From Saccharina japonica (lineage: Eukaryota > Sar > Phaeophyceae > Laminariales > Laminariaceae), in assembly GCA_008828725.1 (NCBI GenBank), contig MEHQ01003787.1, positions 25,509 to 89,508 of the forward strand: a stretch of DNA of 64,000 nucleotides, in the 5' to 3' direction. The position numbers were made by a program, and so were the translations under genes. The notes under the pieces are model-generated. The model searched no databases. It was given only the letters and a program-made list of their open reading frames with translations, and was not told where the DNA came from. Positions 54,053-64,000 of the stretch are shown one piece after another; the stretch's first letter is position 1; every line of letters starts with the position of its first letter.

Positions 54053-54237
54053 TACATATATATATATATATGCTAGTAGGTGTGCATGCGCAGCAGTTCG
54101 AGTAGCATCAGGTTGTGTGAGTGTCGACTCAAAGCGACGATATGTAGGGGGGGGGGGTATGTATCACCTACGCACTGTAGTTTTTTTGTCTTTTGTTTTT
54201 TTGTCTTTTTCACTTGGGTAGGTGTGTCTGTCTACCT

Positions 54238-54455
54238 CACCCCCCCCAAAAAACTGATTTTTCATGAAACAAGGAATGGTTAAAACCCGATGAACAGTTC
54301 CATGGCCTTGTGCATAGCTTTTAGGCGTGTTTTCAAAATGTTAGGCTTCTCAGTTGGGTGGGTGGGTAGGTCTGTCTGTCTACGTCACCCGGAAAACCCT
54401 GATTTTGAGAAGAAAAAAAATGACTGAATTATTATGAGCAACCCCACGGCCTATT
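54238..54455 (+). repeat. Two family P repeats
   Basis: 54238-54310 (CCCCCCCAAAAAACTGATTT ... CCCGATGAACAGTTCCATGG) and 54385-54455 (GGAAAACCCTGATTTTGAGA ... GAGCAACCCCACGGCC). Each is preceded by GTGTCTGTCTACCTCACC or close to it, so the unit is longer than the P core. Confidence 0.65.
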
Positions 54456-54965
54456 TACGTAGCTTGGGCATGTTTCAAAATGTTTTTTTGTTTTTTTGTT
54501 TTTCGTTTTTTTTAAAAATTATTTTATTAAGAAGGCCGATATTGGGTACGAAGCAGTTACGACTCAATCCCACTGTAGTTTGGGGTTTGCAGTTAGCTTT
54601 CGCCTTCTCAGGCAAATGTTTTCTGACCTTAAGACACGCTCCTCAAGTGAGTTAGTAACTACCAGTACCGGTTATGCAGAATGAAAATTTTGCTCGTATG
54701 CTTGTTTTAAAATTACTGTAGCTCCTATACTATAATTAGTATAATCAAACGTTGGTTGGGTCGCACGACCAACCTTGTTCGAAGTCGTGACTCGGGGTGA
54801 GATATTGAGCTCCTCGTGTGGTGAGGAGCTCAGAGAATATGCTGCCACCCCTGTAGGGGCATATTGTTTTGTATTTTTGCTCAGCTGAGGAAGCGCCGTC
54901 GATCAGAGAAAGAAAAATGGCCGGAAAATGGTCTAATACCCCTACCGACGCTGTCATCTACCACT

Positions 54966-55034
54966 CTGTTCCAAAAATTAAGGATCGTTTTTATTATATA
55001 TTAGTATGAAAATAGTCCTTATATTTCAGAACAT
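54966..55034. mobile_element. Family N fold-back element
   Basis: Left arm TGTTCCAAAAATTAAGGATC then GTTTTTATTA; inverted right arm TGTTCTGAAATATAAGGACT. Confidence 0.65.
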
Positions 55035-55064
55035 TGGTATATATTATATGTATATGCAAGAAAG

Positions 55065-55350
55065 TCCGCCTCACAAGCGGTTCTTAGTAGGATGCAGCTC
55101 GCCCTTCGTGTGACTCGCCGAACACCTCAAGGCGCTTCGCGCTGGGCGCAAAGTATTGTCTGCCTGGTATCGGTGAAAACCCTGTGATGCGACTCGCCGA
55201 ATACCTCACGAGCGCTTCACGCTTGGTGCAAAATAAAGCAATGTTCTGCCTGGTCGGTGTAAACCCGGCGTGCTCCGTCCCGGCATTGTAGGGATGCGAG
55301 GGTCTACGGTCATGCGACTACGGCCATGCGTGACATGAGTACTCTCCCTG
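55065..55350 (+). repeat. Family B repeat, full with internal duplication
   Basis: GTCCGCCTCACAAGCGGTTC, two blocks of GCGACTCGCCGAATACCTCA type, CCGTCCCGGCATTGTAGGG, ATGCGACTACGGCCATGCG and TGACATGAGTACTCTCCC. The inner duplication is unique to this copy. Confidence 0.85.
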
Positions 55351-55644
55351 CTACTGTGCGCGTCTTCTGTTTTGTCGGCAGAAGAGTTCAGCTTTTTTCT
55401 TCCCTCGTCGACTCGCGTCGAATCCTGCATACATATGGTATGCATATCGTCTATTATACGAATCGAAATACGTGTTGCCTTCTCTTTCGTATGCCGGTGT
55501 CGTTTCTTATTGATAGTACGACATGTTACCATATCGTGCATACTGTATGATACATATCGACTACGAATCGAAATCGCGTTTTTGCCTTGGTTTTTCGTGT
55601 GCCGGTGTCGTTTCGAAGTCGATTTGGCGCGTTTTTTTTCCTTA

Positions 55645-55785
55645 TAAGGGTGGCTCCTAATGTTTCTGGTGGCTCCCTATTTTTTCTGAGGCTCCTATCC
55701 TCACCTGGGGAGCGCTCTCTAGCTCACCCAAAAACTGACAAAAAAAAGCTAAATCAAAACGAACAACCCCACAGCCTAGGTGACA
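55645..55785 (+). repeat. Family P repeat, long copy
   Basis: AGGGTGGCTCCTAATGTTTC, TTTTTTCTGAGGCTCC, CACCCAAAAACTGACAAAAA and AACAACCCCACAGCCT. Matches 63180-63325 over its whole length. Confidence 0.7.
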
Positions 55786-56231
55786 TATAATACAACGAAT
55801 CATAGTGGAATACATAAATGGTATTCTGAAGAATCTCCTCGAGTTAACCCTTTAAAAACTGTGCTTCCTTTTGGGAGACAACTTAGTCGAACTTAAGAGC
55901 AGATTCAGATTCTTGTGTTATGTACACATCAGTGCTTTTTTTAAAAAAAGGGTCTTACCCCGCGCCCGTCAGTCACATCTTGTTTTGGCGAAAAAGCGTT
56001 ACATCTATCTCACATAGCGCGCGGGTTGATTTATTCGTTCAATGTCCATCCGTAGTGCACGTGTGTTTATACGTTTATGTTTACATGGTTACGGAGAGAG
56101 AACAAAACAAACTATTCGCCGTGCGGCTGGCTGTACACGTAGCGTAAACATTGGTGTCGAGCTGCTGCTTGGTATGGGCAGAGCACGTGGGCAAGGTCCG
56201 GCGGTCACCGCAGATAGCCGTCGGTTTGCAG

Positions 56232-56640
56232 CGTCCAGACAACCGAGAGGGGGCCTAATCCTGTCGGCGAATTTTGAGTGAGCCCTTCCCCTCTCAGGCT
56301 CCTCGTGAATCGTCGTACTGTGGACGGAAAACTGGTAAGGCTGTGAGTTTGCTGGACTTCACGGTTAGTTATCATCAATAGGTGGGTGACGAAAAATGCC
56401 AACTATTATAGCTGGAGTTAACACGGCTAGTTGTTAGTTGAGTGGCAACTTAAACCAACTACCTGACATGAGTCTTTTGTCAATGCAGCACACGCGCGCC
56501 GAGCCGTAAACGCGCCGCCCGCAAGCACGTCCATACAACGAGAGTTCGGCCTTATCCTGTTGGCGAGTTTTGAGTGAGTCCTGCTCTGCCCCTCTCAGGC
56601 TCCTCGTGAATCGTCGTGTTGTACGTAGACGGAAACTATC
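56232..56640 (+). repeat. Duplicated ~110-bp block
   Basis: GGCGAATTTTGAGTGAGCCC, then CTCTCAGGCTCCTCGTGAAT, CGTCGTACTGTGGACGG (56232-56335) recurs at 56528-56640. The copies are about 300 bp apart. Confidence 0.8.
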
Positions 56641-57340
56641 ACGTGGGAACATAGTAATCAAAACTACTGTAAATAAGGGGTGTAGACATGGGGGGGTAGG
56701 TGGTTTTTTATGTTGATTAGCCCCAAGCGAGATTGGTTTAAAAGTATTTCATTGGCCCCCCAGCAGTAGCCACAGATGAGAGCGCAGGCAAAAGCGCAGG
56801 CGAGCAGGCGAGAGCGCACGCGAGCAGGCGAGAGTGCCTCCATGAGCTCACAAGCCCTAAAGACGAAACGCTAAACAACACATCATATCTACTAGCCCGA
56901 ACTGACACAAAGCCCGACACGTAACTGCCATATACAGGATTTCCAACGAACATTTGGGTCCACCGCGGGTTCTGATTTCAACCTGCAATAGCCCACCCGT
57001 ATCAATAGGGCTGTGAGTATGGCATGCCTTGGCTGGACTTTGTACAGCTAGCTCTTGGTTGGGTGGCGAAATTTGCCAAGTAAGGCTAATGGCTGACTCA
57101 GTCTTGGTAAAAATACAGTACGTACCAAAAACGCGTCGAGCCACCAGAGCGCGCCAGTGAGGTCCCAAAGACGCGGAAAGAACCAAGCACGTTTACCGCG
57201 CGCCTCTATATGGGCTATCAACTGTAATACCTACCAGTAGCCAATTAGACCAACTACGTCATGAGATAGCACTTTCGCCCTTTGACAGACCAGCAAATTT
57301 GCCTTGATTTGCACATTTACCTTGATTTTGCCTTGACTTG

Positions 57341-57475
57341 ACACCAACTTACTAGGTTTAAGTGTGGAGCACTCGGCCCTATATGCACCCTTGACAGCGC
57401 ACGTTTCTCGTCAATTGACAATTTACTAGGTTATAGTGTGGAACACTCGGCCCTGTATGCACCTTTACTAAGCGC
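57341..57475 (+). repeat. Two tandem family L repeats
   Basis: TTACTAGGTTTAAGTGTGGA, GCACTCGGCCCTATATGCAC and TTGACAGCGCACG, repeated as TTTACTAGGTTATAGTGTGG, AACACTCGGCCCTGTATGCA. Confidence 0.8.
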
Positions 57476-58279
57476 ACGATTCCCCTTTGAATTACACCGC
57501 CAATATTAATTGTAACTTGTCGGCGGCTTATGGCCCACCAACTCACACCACTAGACTATCGCGTTTCGTCGTATTGTAGACGGACCCTCGTGTTTTGGTC
57601 GTATACGTTGTAGACGGATCCTCGCCGCAATGTTTGTGTGTACGGGAAGCAACCATTTCAATCAAAAGCACCTTTCGACTTTCAACCAAAGTGCCAATTT
57701 GGGTGGCGTTTGTTTTCTCTTTTCCTTGTTTTTTTTTGTTGTCTTTGTGTGTTGTTGTTGTTGTTGTTGTTGTTGTCGTCGTCCGTTCCCTGCCGCATGA
57801 AGGGAGAGGAGAGAACTACGCCGCCTCGGTGACAAGCGCCATTCAGTATGTGACCTAAAAAACAAAATTGGGAGTTATTCATAATATTTTTGGCTCGACT
57901 TTTTCCCCTGGCATCCCCTTATTTTATTTTGGCTCGACTTTTTATCTTGGGCATCCCCTTGTTGTTTTTGCTGATGATGAACGAAAAGGTTCGCGTATCG
58001 GATATCGAAAGCGTATCGACTACGTATCGAATATCGAATTGGTATCGAATACCGAAATCGTTTGATATCGATTTGATTTGTCGTTCATCGGTATCGGGAA
58101 AAACAAAAAACTCGATTCCTGTTCGATATCCACCACTATTAATAGACTAATATGATACTCGAAGTATACACATGGGTGTGTCCTGTTGAGAGGTGGGGGA
58201 GGGAGAGGTCGGCCGGCCACCGCGGTATTCAAGCGAATGTGTTTGTTTATTCGTTTGTATGAATACGGCACCCTTGCTT

Positions 58280-58985
58280 AACCGCTTTATCACACTGAAA
58301 GTACTATTCTGGTATATTTCGAAGTACTTTGTGCCCGAAACTTAACCATTGTACCGCTGCAAATTCAATCCCAGCCTACGATTTCAAAGTACTTGGTCCT
58401 GAAACTTGATCCCACACTACAAATACAAATTTAGTGTATTTCCATTCGTTTTACCACACTGAAAATATATATGTTTAGTTCACTGTATGTCCAAGTACTT
58501 CTGTCCCCGAAACTTTTCCGTTTTCACCACGCTGCAAATACAATTTTAGTCTATTTCCAAATACTTGGTCCTGAAACTCAACCGTTGTCCGTTTTACCAC
58601 ACTGCAAATACAATTACAGTCTATTTCCGAGTCTGTTTCCAAATACTTGGTCCCGAAACTCAACCGTTGTCCGTTTTACCACACTGCAAATATAATTCCT
58701 AGTCTATTTCCAAGTACTTTGTACCCGAAACTTGACCGTTTCAAGACTTCAAACACAATTCTAGTCTATTTCCAAATACTTCGTCCCGCAACTCAACCGT
58801 TATCCGTTTTACCACACTGAAAATACAATTCTAGTCTATTTCCAAGTACTTTGTCCCCGAAACTTGACCGTTTTACGACTTCAAACACAATTCTAGTCTA
58901 ATACCAAGTACGTTTTCCCCGAAACTTGACCGTTTTACGATTTCAAACACAATTATAATCTATTTCTAAGTAATTTGTCGTGAGT
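58280..58985 (+). repeat. Satellite-like array, ~62-bp unit, about 11 copies
   Basis: Units of TTTTACCACACTGAAAATAC, AATTCTAGTCTATTTCCAAG and TACTTTGTCCCCGAAACTTG, ACCG. Later units replace CCACACTG with CGACTTCAAAC, so there are two unit types. Confidence 0.9.
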
Positions 58986-59035
58986 GCAGTTGGTTATAAA
59001 AGGAAAATCGTCGAAAAATCGTACCGCTCTGGACT

Positions 59036-59117
59036 CTGGACGGAAATCGAAGGACCGTTGGAGCTGGTTGGGACGTAAGTAGGAAGACCCAAATGGTCCT
59101 TTACATTTCCGTCCAGC
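59036..59117. mobile_element. Family N fold-back element
   Basis: Left arm CTGGACGGAAATCGAAGGAC then CGTTGG; inverted right arm CTGGACGGAAATGTAAAGGA. Confidence 0.7.
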
Positions 59118-59394
59118 AGACAGAGACGATGTTTTATACCTGGTACTGTTTTTTTGTTCTTGTTCTCAGTCTCGTGTTCTCACTTTGCTATGTGCGAGTA
59201 GCGAGTAGCTCAATTGTTGCAGCAGCCTGACCTGCGGTAAAAGACGAACGGTCACCTACAAAGAGTTAACGAACAGGCACACAAGGAGTCTGCAGGTAGG
59301 CAAAGCAAGCATGCTACTCGTACGTACCTGGTATACATGAGGATACCGTGGTTTCACTCCTCGGCTGACCGCCCACCTATACCAAGACGACGAT

Positions 59395-59585
59395 ATCGAG
59401 GCCGAAAAAGGGCTTAAACGTGCCCGAAAAAATGATACACTAAGACCAATCGTACTTAAGGCTAAAAGAGGCCCTGACGCGCCCAGAAAGACGGTACACT
59501 AAGACCAGTATGTTAAGGTCAAAAGAGGCCTTGACTCGCCCAAAAAGGCGGTACTCTGAGACCAGTATATTGAAAGGCTAAAAAG
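59395..59585 (-). repeat. Minisatellite related to the 0.9-1.5 kb array
   Basis: On the minus strand: GAGTCAAGGCCTCTTTTGAC, CTTAACATACTGGTCTTAGT and GTACCG. The same order (GCGTCAAGGCCTCT, TTGACCTTAACATA, TTTAGTGT) occurs at 900-1540. About three units. Confidence 0.7.
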
Positions 59586-60021
59586 CGTTTAGTGACATAT
59601 GTATCAGGTAGGTGGCAATAAAAACGGGAAAATCGGGGAAAAAAACGGGGGGAAAAACAGCCCCAAATACAGTTTCCCGACCTATTTGTATGACCACGCG
59701 AAGAAGAGCAAGGAAGGAAGGAAGGTGTCAAGTGCGACGAATAGACGATATGAGATACCGGTGCACGGCATGTCACTGCTGCTGCTGCGGCTGTATGAAC
59801 GACGAGCGCACTAGAAGCTACGTTACGTATCGTAGCTATGTACGTACACAGAGCCGTACCTCGTCTTCACTGCTGTTCTTGAATCCTTTTTGAGAGCGAC
59901 CAAAAACAAACTTCGAGAAGTTTGGTCTTAATCGCCTTTGTTTTTTTTTCAGAGGGGGAAAAAGTGACGACAACAAACGACGGTTTGAACATCAGCCACT
60001 GCTAAAGCCTTGGTACGGGAA

Positions 60022-60145
60022 GAGGGGGGGGGGGCAGGGCGTACTCATTCGTTGCTTGCCTGAATCCTTTGACCGTTGACCACGCATCCCTTTCTAGATG
60101 GGACACCGTTCCTATATGCTTTTAAGAGAGACACCTCCCAATATT
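60022..60145 (-). repeat. Family A repeat, full-length
   Basis: On the + strand: a G run, GGCGTACTCATTCGTTGCTT, GTTGACCACGCATCCCTTTC, ACACCGTTCC and GAGAGACACCTCCCAATATT. Inverted match to 1859-1981. Confidence 0.85.
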
Positions 60146-60987
60146 CTTGGGGGTGGTGAAGTTGTTGTCTTTTGAAAAGTAAAAGGCAACGAGTCGTCTA
60201 AACGACGCGGGGGGCACGACACGGTTCTCTACTCGTACTGCTCTGCGCTCAAGCACGTACAATACTCGAAGACGGGTCATAAGAAAACCAAACTGCTGCG
60301 CGCTTTTTACGCTCGTACTCGCGCACGGTTGGTTCCCATGACCTTTTTTTTTGGGAGAGGTTTGATGTTATCCTTTTCTCCAAAATGCTTTTTAATAGTA
60401 ATCGTCTCTTGTCTCGAGTCCGAGTGGTGTCAACGCGCAGTAGTACAAAGTAGCACCTTATTCAAGGCTCCACTTCGGGACTGTGGTTTGTGACCTTGAA
60501 ATCCCGGGAGGTGTCGCAAGCTAAAACGGCAGAACACAGCAGTAAGCGTTCGTTCCTCGTACCAGATACCAGGTATAAAGTATGTACTCGTACGTAGCCA
60601 CCGGGCAAAGCTTGAGTAATAACGTAAAACATATCTTGAAAGCTACAGAAAAAAAAATGTGAGCCACCGGGCAAGTAACCTTGCAAGTAAACACCGACCG
60701 GGCTATAACCAAACGAGTTATAGTTACTGTACTTATATATATATGCATGCAAGGTTCCCCTTCGGGATGTAATTGACTTGAAGTCCCGGGGGGGGGGAGG
60801 GGTGTCGCAAGTTGAAGCGCGGGAGAGCATCGCCATCACCAGGCGTCCCTGTTGACATCATGTACATGCTGTGCGCGTACTTTTCGTTTATATCGTGCAT
60901 GACAACGTAACAGCTCCTTCCAACGACGTGTATATATAGCCCTGACGCACCAACTCCCCATAGTAACCCCTGGCCTATGGTAAGAAC

Positions 60988-61120
60988 ACCGTATCACCCG
61001 GGGTGGTATGATAGCACACCCCCTGGGGGGAAATTTACGAGCCGAGTTTCTCCATTGGCTAAGTGAGGGCACACTCATCGAAAATGGTGTCTTTGGAACG
61101 ATCTCGACGAAAGATATCTA
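60988..61120 (+). repeat. Family J repeat
   Basis: GTATCACCCGGGGTGGTATG, ATAGCACACCCCCTGGGGGG, ACGAGCCGAGTTTCTCCATT and GATCTCGACGAAAGATATC. Partial relatives may lie at about 12150-12200 and 24345-24420. Confidence 0.65.
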
Positions 61121-61972
61121 TCGATTATATATAGTTCGTCTGATGCCCAAAAAACAATACTTTAATCAAGTGATCTTTGATGCCAACTTTATCATAGCAA
61201 CTCAGAGTGGAGCAAAAGCAAACAAAAAAAACATCAATTTTTTTCTTCCACACATTCAAAGCACGCTTCTCCCTACGCCGGCATGCCCGGCACCGTCTTC
61301 TTACGTCGCAGGCTGGCATACTGTATTGTAGTACAACTCGCACGTGCGCCGTGCTTGTCGCCATGGCCACAGCGATTCGCGGCTGCTCTACGTACGAGTA
61401 TTGCAGCAGTGCGGTAGATTGTATATCGTCCATCCTCGCTTTGGTCGCCTACTCGTATCGTATTCCACCGCATAACAGTTACCAGGTGGCAGGTACCAGA
61501 GAGCACCAACAACTGTCCTCAAGTCAAGCACCGCCGCCACCACCACCACCACCACTAGCTGAGCACCAGTAGCGGCAGAAACGTGTCGCTGCTGTTGGTG
61601 GTGGTGGTTGTGTTTGCTGGTTTTGGTTTTGCAACAAATCTCGATCACTCTCCAAGGGATGGCAAGAAATAGACCATTTTGTCGAATGCGGCGCAATTAT
61701 ATGATACCAGGTATCACATATACCAGGCTACGAGTAGCTCGTAGGTGCCGCGAGACACAATCATAGCTCTTCGTCGATACATCACGTTCAGCGATGCTCA
61801 GGTGACATGCTCATGTGGCATTCTCATGAGCCTGCATCATGCTGTCATCATGCTGTCTGTGCACGCACATACGTACGTACATAACATGTGCCTGTTGTAT
61901 ATACGTACGTACGAAAAAGGCTGCTGCAGCAGCACGTATTTATTTCTATCATACGTACGTACTGGTACGTAT

Positions 61973-62670
61973 TATTAGAGTACTGATGGCCTAAATACTC
62001 GGAGTACTTGAAGTATGAGCAGTACTGAAGGCCCAAATACTCCGAGTACTGGGAGTATGAGCAGTACTTATCCTCGAGTACAAGCAGTACTGGAGTAAAA
62101 GCATCTAAATTACTCGGAGTACTCCCGAATATCGAGAGTATTGGACACCGAAATACTGCGAGTACACTAAGTACCTAAAATATGTTTTTTCTCGAAAATA
62201 CTCTAATTATACTCCGAGGTAATGGGAGCATCTGTGAATTTTGAAATGCTATAAACGCCAGTCGCATGCTCCCAGAACCTGGGAGGAATGACGGCCGAGT
62301 CTTTAAAAATGATGCAAAATGCTCCTTACGTACTTCACACTCCGAGTCTACTCCGAGTATCGAGTACATTTCGTACTCCGAGTACTTAAGAGTATTAGAG
62401 TACTGGCGGCCTGAATACTCGGAGTACTTGGAGTATGAGCAGTACTGAAGCCCCAAATACTCGGGAGTAAAAGGAGTACCCGCAGTATCGGACCCCGAAT
62501 TACTCCGAGTACAAGCAGTATCGAGAGTGTTCATACCCGAAATACTCCGAATACGAGCAGTATCCCGGAGTATCGAACCCCGAAATACTCCGAGTAGACG
62601 AAGTACCTGAAGTATTTTATCTCCAATACTCCTTACTTTACTCCAAGGTACTCGGAGCATCTGTGGAATA
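61973..62670. repeat. Array of GTACTCCGAGTAC-type palindromes
   Basis: About 700 bp built from AATACTCGGAGTACTTGGAG and TATGAGCAGTACTGAAGG. It is in two similar halves (61973-62240 and 62395-62665), each ending TACTCGGAGCATCTGTG or close. The halves look like a ~425-bp duplication of a smaller array. Confidence 0.85.
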
Positions 62671-62845
62671 TTCGCAGTCAATTTGTTTCCTATTTATTCG
62701 TACATATTATTTTTAAGTTGAGCCTTTATCTTCTCCATTACTACTTGCTTTAATGGCCCTACCGCCGTGGGGGCGGGAGGGCCTCTTATTCCCTAGTATA
62801 TATATACCTGGTATATATATTTGTATTTTTAGAAATTACAACAAC

Positions 62846-63012
62846 ATCTGTGATATCGAGGGATTTCGTTGAAACTCATATATGCAAGCTGTGTATGATA
62901 TTTCGATCGCGCGTACTTACGGGTTTTGTATAAATATGTCCTCATGCAGGATAGGGTGTGTATCCTTTATACGAGGAGAACCAAAGTCTGACGCTGCATC
63001 ATTCAGGGAGTG
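62846..63012 (+). repeat. Family C module, longest copy
   Basis: TCTGTGATATCGAGGGATTT, CGTTGAAACTCATATATGCA, TTTCGATCGCGCGTACTTAC, GGGTTTTGTATAAATATGTC, CTCATGCAGGATAGGGTGTG and GAACCAAAGTCTGACGCTGC. It shows that C is at least 160 bp long when complete. Confidence 0.8.
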
Positions 63013-63179
63013 TCTATCGTTAAAATATATACTTGTTATATATAATATATATATCACGTGCCCATAGATACATCATTCGGCGTTTGACGCTTCCCTGTTG
63101 TCGAAAAAAGCAACGCCAAAAGTCGCCCGAGGGGATGTGTTACCACGCGTGTTGCACGGCAGCCAGCCGCGTTCTTGCC

Positions 63180-63325
63180 TTACATACAGGGGTGGCACCT
63201 AATTTTTCTGAGAATTTCTGAGGCTCCACGTTCGAGGTGCGCTCTGATACCTCCCACACAAAAAACTGTTTTTGTGGAAACCTAAACGTTGCAGCCCCGA
63301 TGAACAAAACCCCGAAGCCTCTCTG
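63180..63325 (+). repeat. Family P repeat, long copy
   Basis: GGGGTGGCACCTAATTTTTC, TTTCTGAGGCTCCACG, CACACAAAAAACTGTTTTTG and CCCGATGAACAAAACCCCGA, AGCCT. Confidence 0.7.
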
Positions 63326-63369
63326 AATTATATCTCGAAAACTCGTGTAAAGCGCTATATAGTGGTATA

Positions 63370-63740
63370 TTCGGACGATATTGTGTGTCAAGGGGCCCGA
63401 TCAGCCAGAAACAGTTTGGCCGAAAATTGCTACGTACGTATGTACCAACTATCGTATATATATATAGCACGCGTCAGCTCAGCAGCCCGCGTTGCTTCGT
63501 GTGACCAATGCTGGAATCGTCTTTTTGTTTCCCCCCCCGTCAGTTTCCCCTCGCTCTTAACTACCACAGCGGACGCATGCTTTACAGTAGCGGTGACGAT
63601 ATTGTGTGTCGAGGGGCCCGATCAGCCAGAGACAGTTTGGCCGAAAAATGCTACGTACGTATGTACCAACTATCGTATATAGCACGCGGTCAGCTCAGCC
63701 CGTGTTGGTTCTCGTGTGACCAATGCTGGAATCGCCGGAA
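63370..63740 (+). repeat. Direct duplication, ~150-bp unit
   Basis: 63370-63522 and 63590-63740 share GACGATATTGTGTGTC, GGGGCCCGATCAGCCAGA, ACAGTTTGGCCGAAAA, GCTACGTACGTATGTACCAA and GTGTGACCAATGCTGGAATC. The GCTACG...CGTAGCAC parts resemble 17285-17370 and 17655-17745. Confidence 0.85.
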
Positions 63741-63905
63741 AAAACATTATGTCGTGTGCCCGAACTCCGAAAATAATTAATTAGTTCTATTTCTGGTACG
63801 AAATAATAAAAATGGAAATGCGATCTACAGTAATTATTTTATTGTTTTGCCCAGATTGCACCCCCGCACCTGAAAATAAATAATTAAACATCAAAAAATG
63901 ATTTG

Positions 63906-64000
63906 CCCAAATACCGGTACTGTATACAGTATTATTTGTCGCGGCTTGCGCCAGATGCACGACAGGCCGCACATACACCATGCAAGCACAGGCAGGCAGC
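63906..64000 (+). repeat. Repeat shared with 46265-46345, cut by the window end
   Basis: CCCAAATACCGGTACTGTAT, TATTATTTGTCGCGGC, ACACCATGCAAGCACAGGCA, GGCAG. The 46 kb copy reads CCCAAATACCGGTAACACGT and CATCATGCAAGCAAGGCAGG. Confidence 0.75.

Larger units (their letters stand above)
50813..64000. other. Downstream region, no recognised coding
   Basis: The next intron of the molybdopterin synthase gene starts at 50813. I looked for the expected C-terminal exon (Trp-Lys context after an AG acceptor) and saw none. The stretch is dominated by arrays at 51.6, 52.1, 58.3 and 62 kb and by dispersed repeats listed separately. Confidence 0.5.

Noticed and set aside
57780..57851. Possible terminal exon (GENYAASVTSAIQYVT then stop) considered as the missing MOCS2B C-terminus
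   Set aside because: It does not resemble the expected KExYxDGxxWKxN ending and follows a GTT microsatellite.
58280..58985. Regularly spaced repeats considered as a CRISPR array
   Set aside because: Units are contiguous ~62-bp tandem repeats without unique spacers, and the genome is eukaryotic.

Overview
The window looks like nuclear DNA of a eukaryote with a repeat-rich, intron-rich genome. Recognisable protein coding is confined to short exons flanked by GT/AG signals. Three conserved families can be read on the + strand: the last exon of a HopJ-domain protein, three exons of the large subunit of molybdopterin synthase (MOCS2B/MoaE type), and the last two exons of a bacterial-type (organellar) ribosomal protein uL4. 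GC-rich exons in AT/GC-mixed noncoding DNA, very long introns, TTAGGG-type interstitial motifs and a HopJ protein together suggest an alga, perhaps a stramenopile such as a brown alga. That assignment is inference and not proven here.

Layout. 1-2.5 kb: minisatellite and dispersed repeats ahead of the HopJ terminal exon (2488-2731). 2.7-9.3 kb: no gene seen; a GCTTG-rich array, homopolymer runs, a tRNA-derived SINE and a Cys/Ser-codon minisatellite. 9.6-50.8 kb: the molybdopterin synthase gene, with exon 1 at 9609-9744, exon 2 at 25450-25526 and exon 3 at 50639-50812. The introns are 15,705 and 25,112 bp and the C-terminal exon was not found. Intron 2 holds the uL4 exons (38430-38537 and 40253-40345) on the same strand, apparently a gene nested in an intron, and one further possible exon at 42226-42413. 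50.8-64 kb: no recognised coding; three large satellite-like arrays and many dispersed repeats.

Most of the window is repeats, grouped here by letter. S: tRNA-derived SINE, two subfamilies. A and B: short dispersed repeats ending in poly-C. C: a ~75-bp conserved module next to an A or T run. D: ~220-bp repeat ending in CA repeats. E: TTAA-flanked, piggyBac-like MITE. F: MITE with GGGGGACCATAGTAAA ends. H: GGCGGTCAAAATC repeat. I: MITE with GTGGTCCCTCTATAG ends. J, L, M, P: other dispersed repeats. N: 65-85-bp fold-back elements. Several larger inverted-repeat elements occur once. Repeat edges are judged by eye and may be off by about 10 bp; exon edges are exact to the splice signals.

The most unusual signal is a set of short TA-flanked insertions (TATTAATA, TACGTA, TACGAGTA, TACCTGGTA). 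They are present in one copy of a repeat and absent, leaving a single TA (or TG), in a sister copy. They are scattered through the window and look like excision scars or micro-insertions of TA-targeting transposons.
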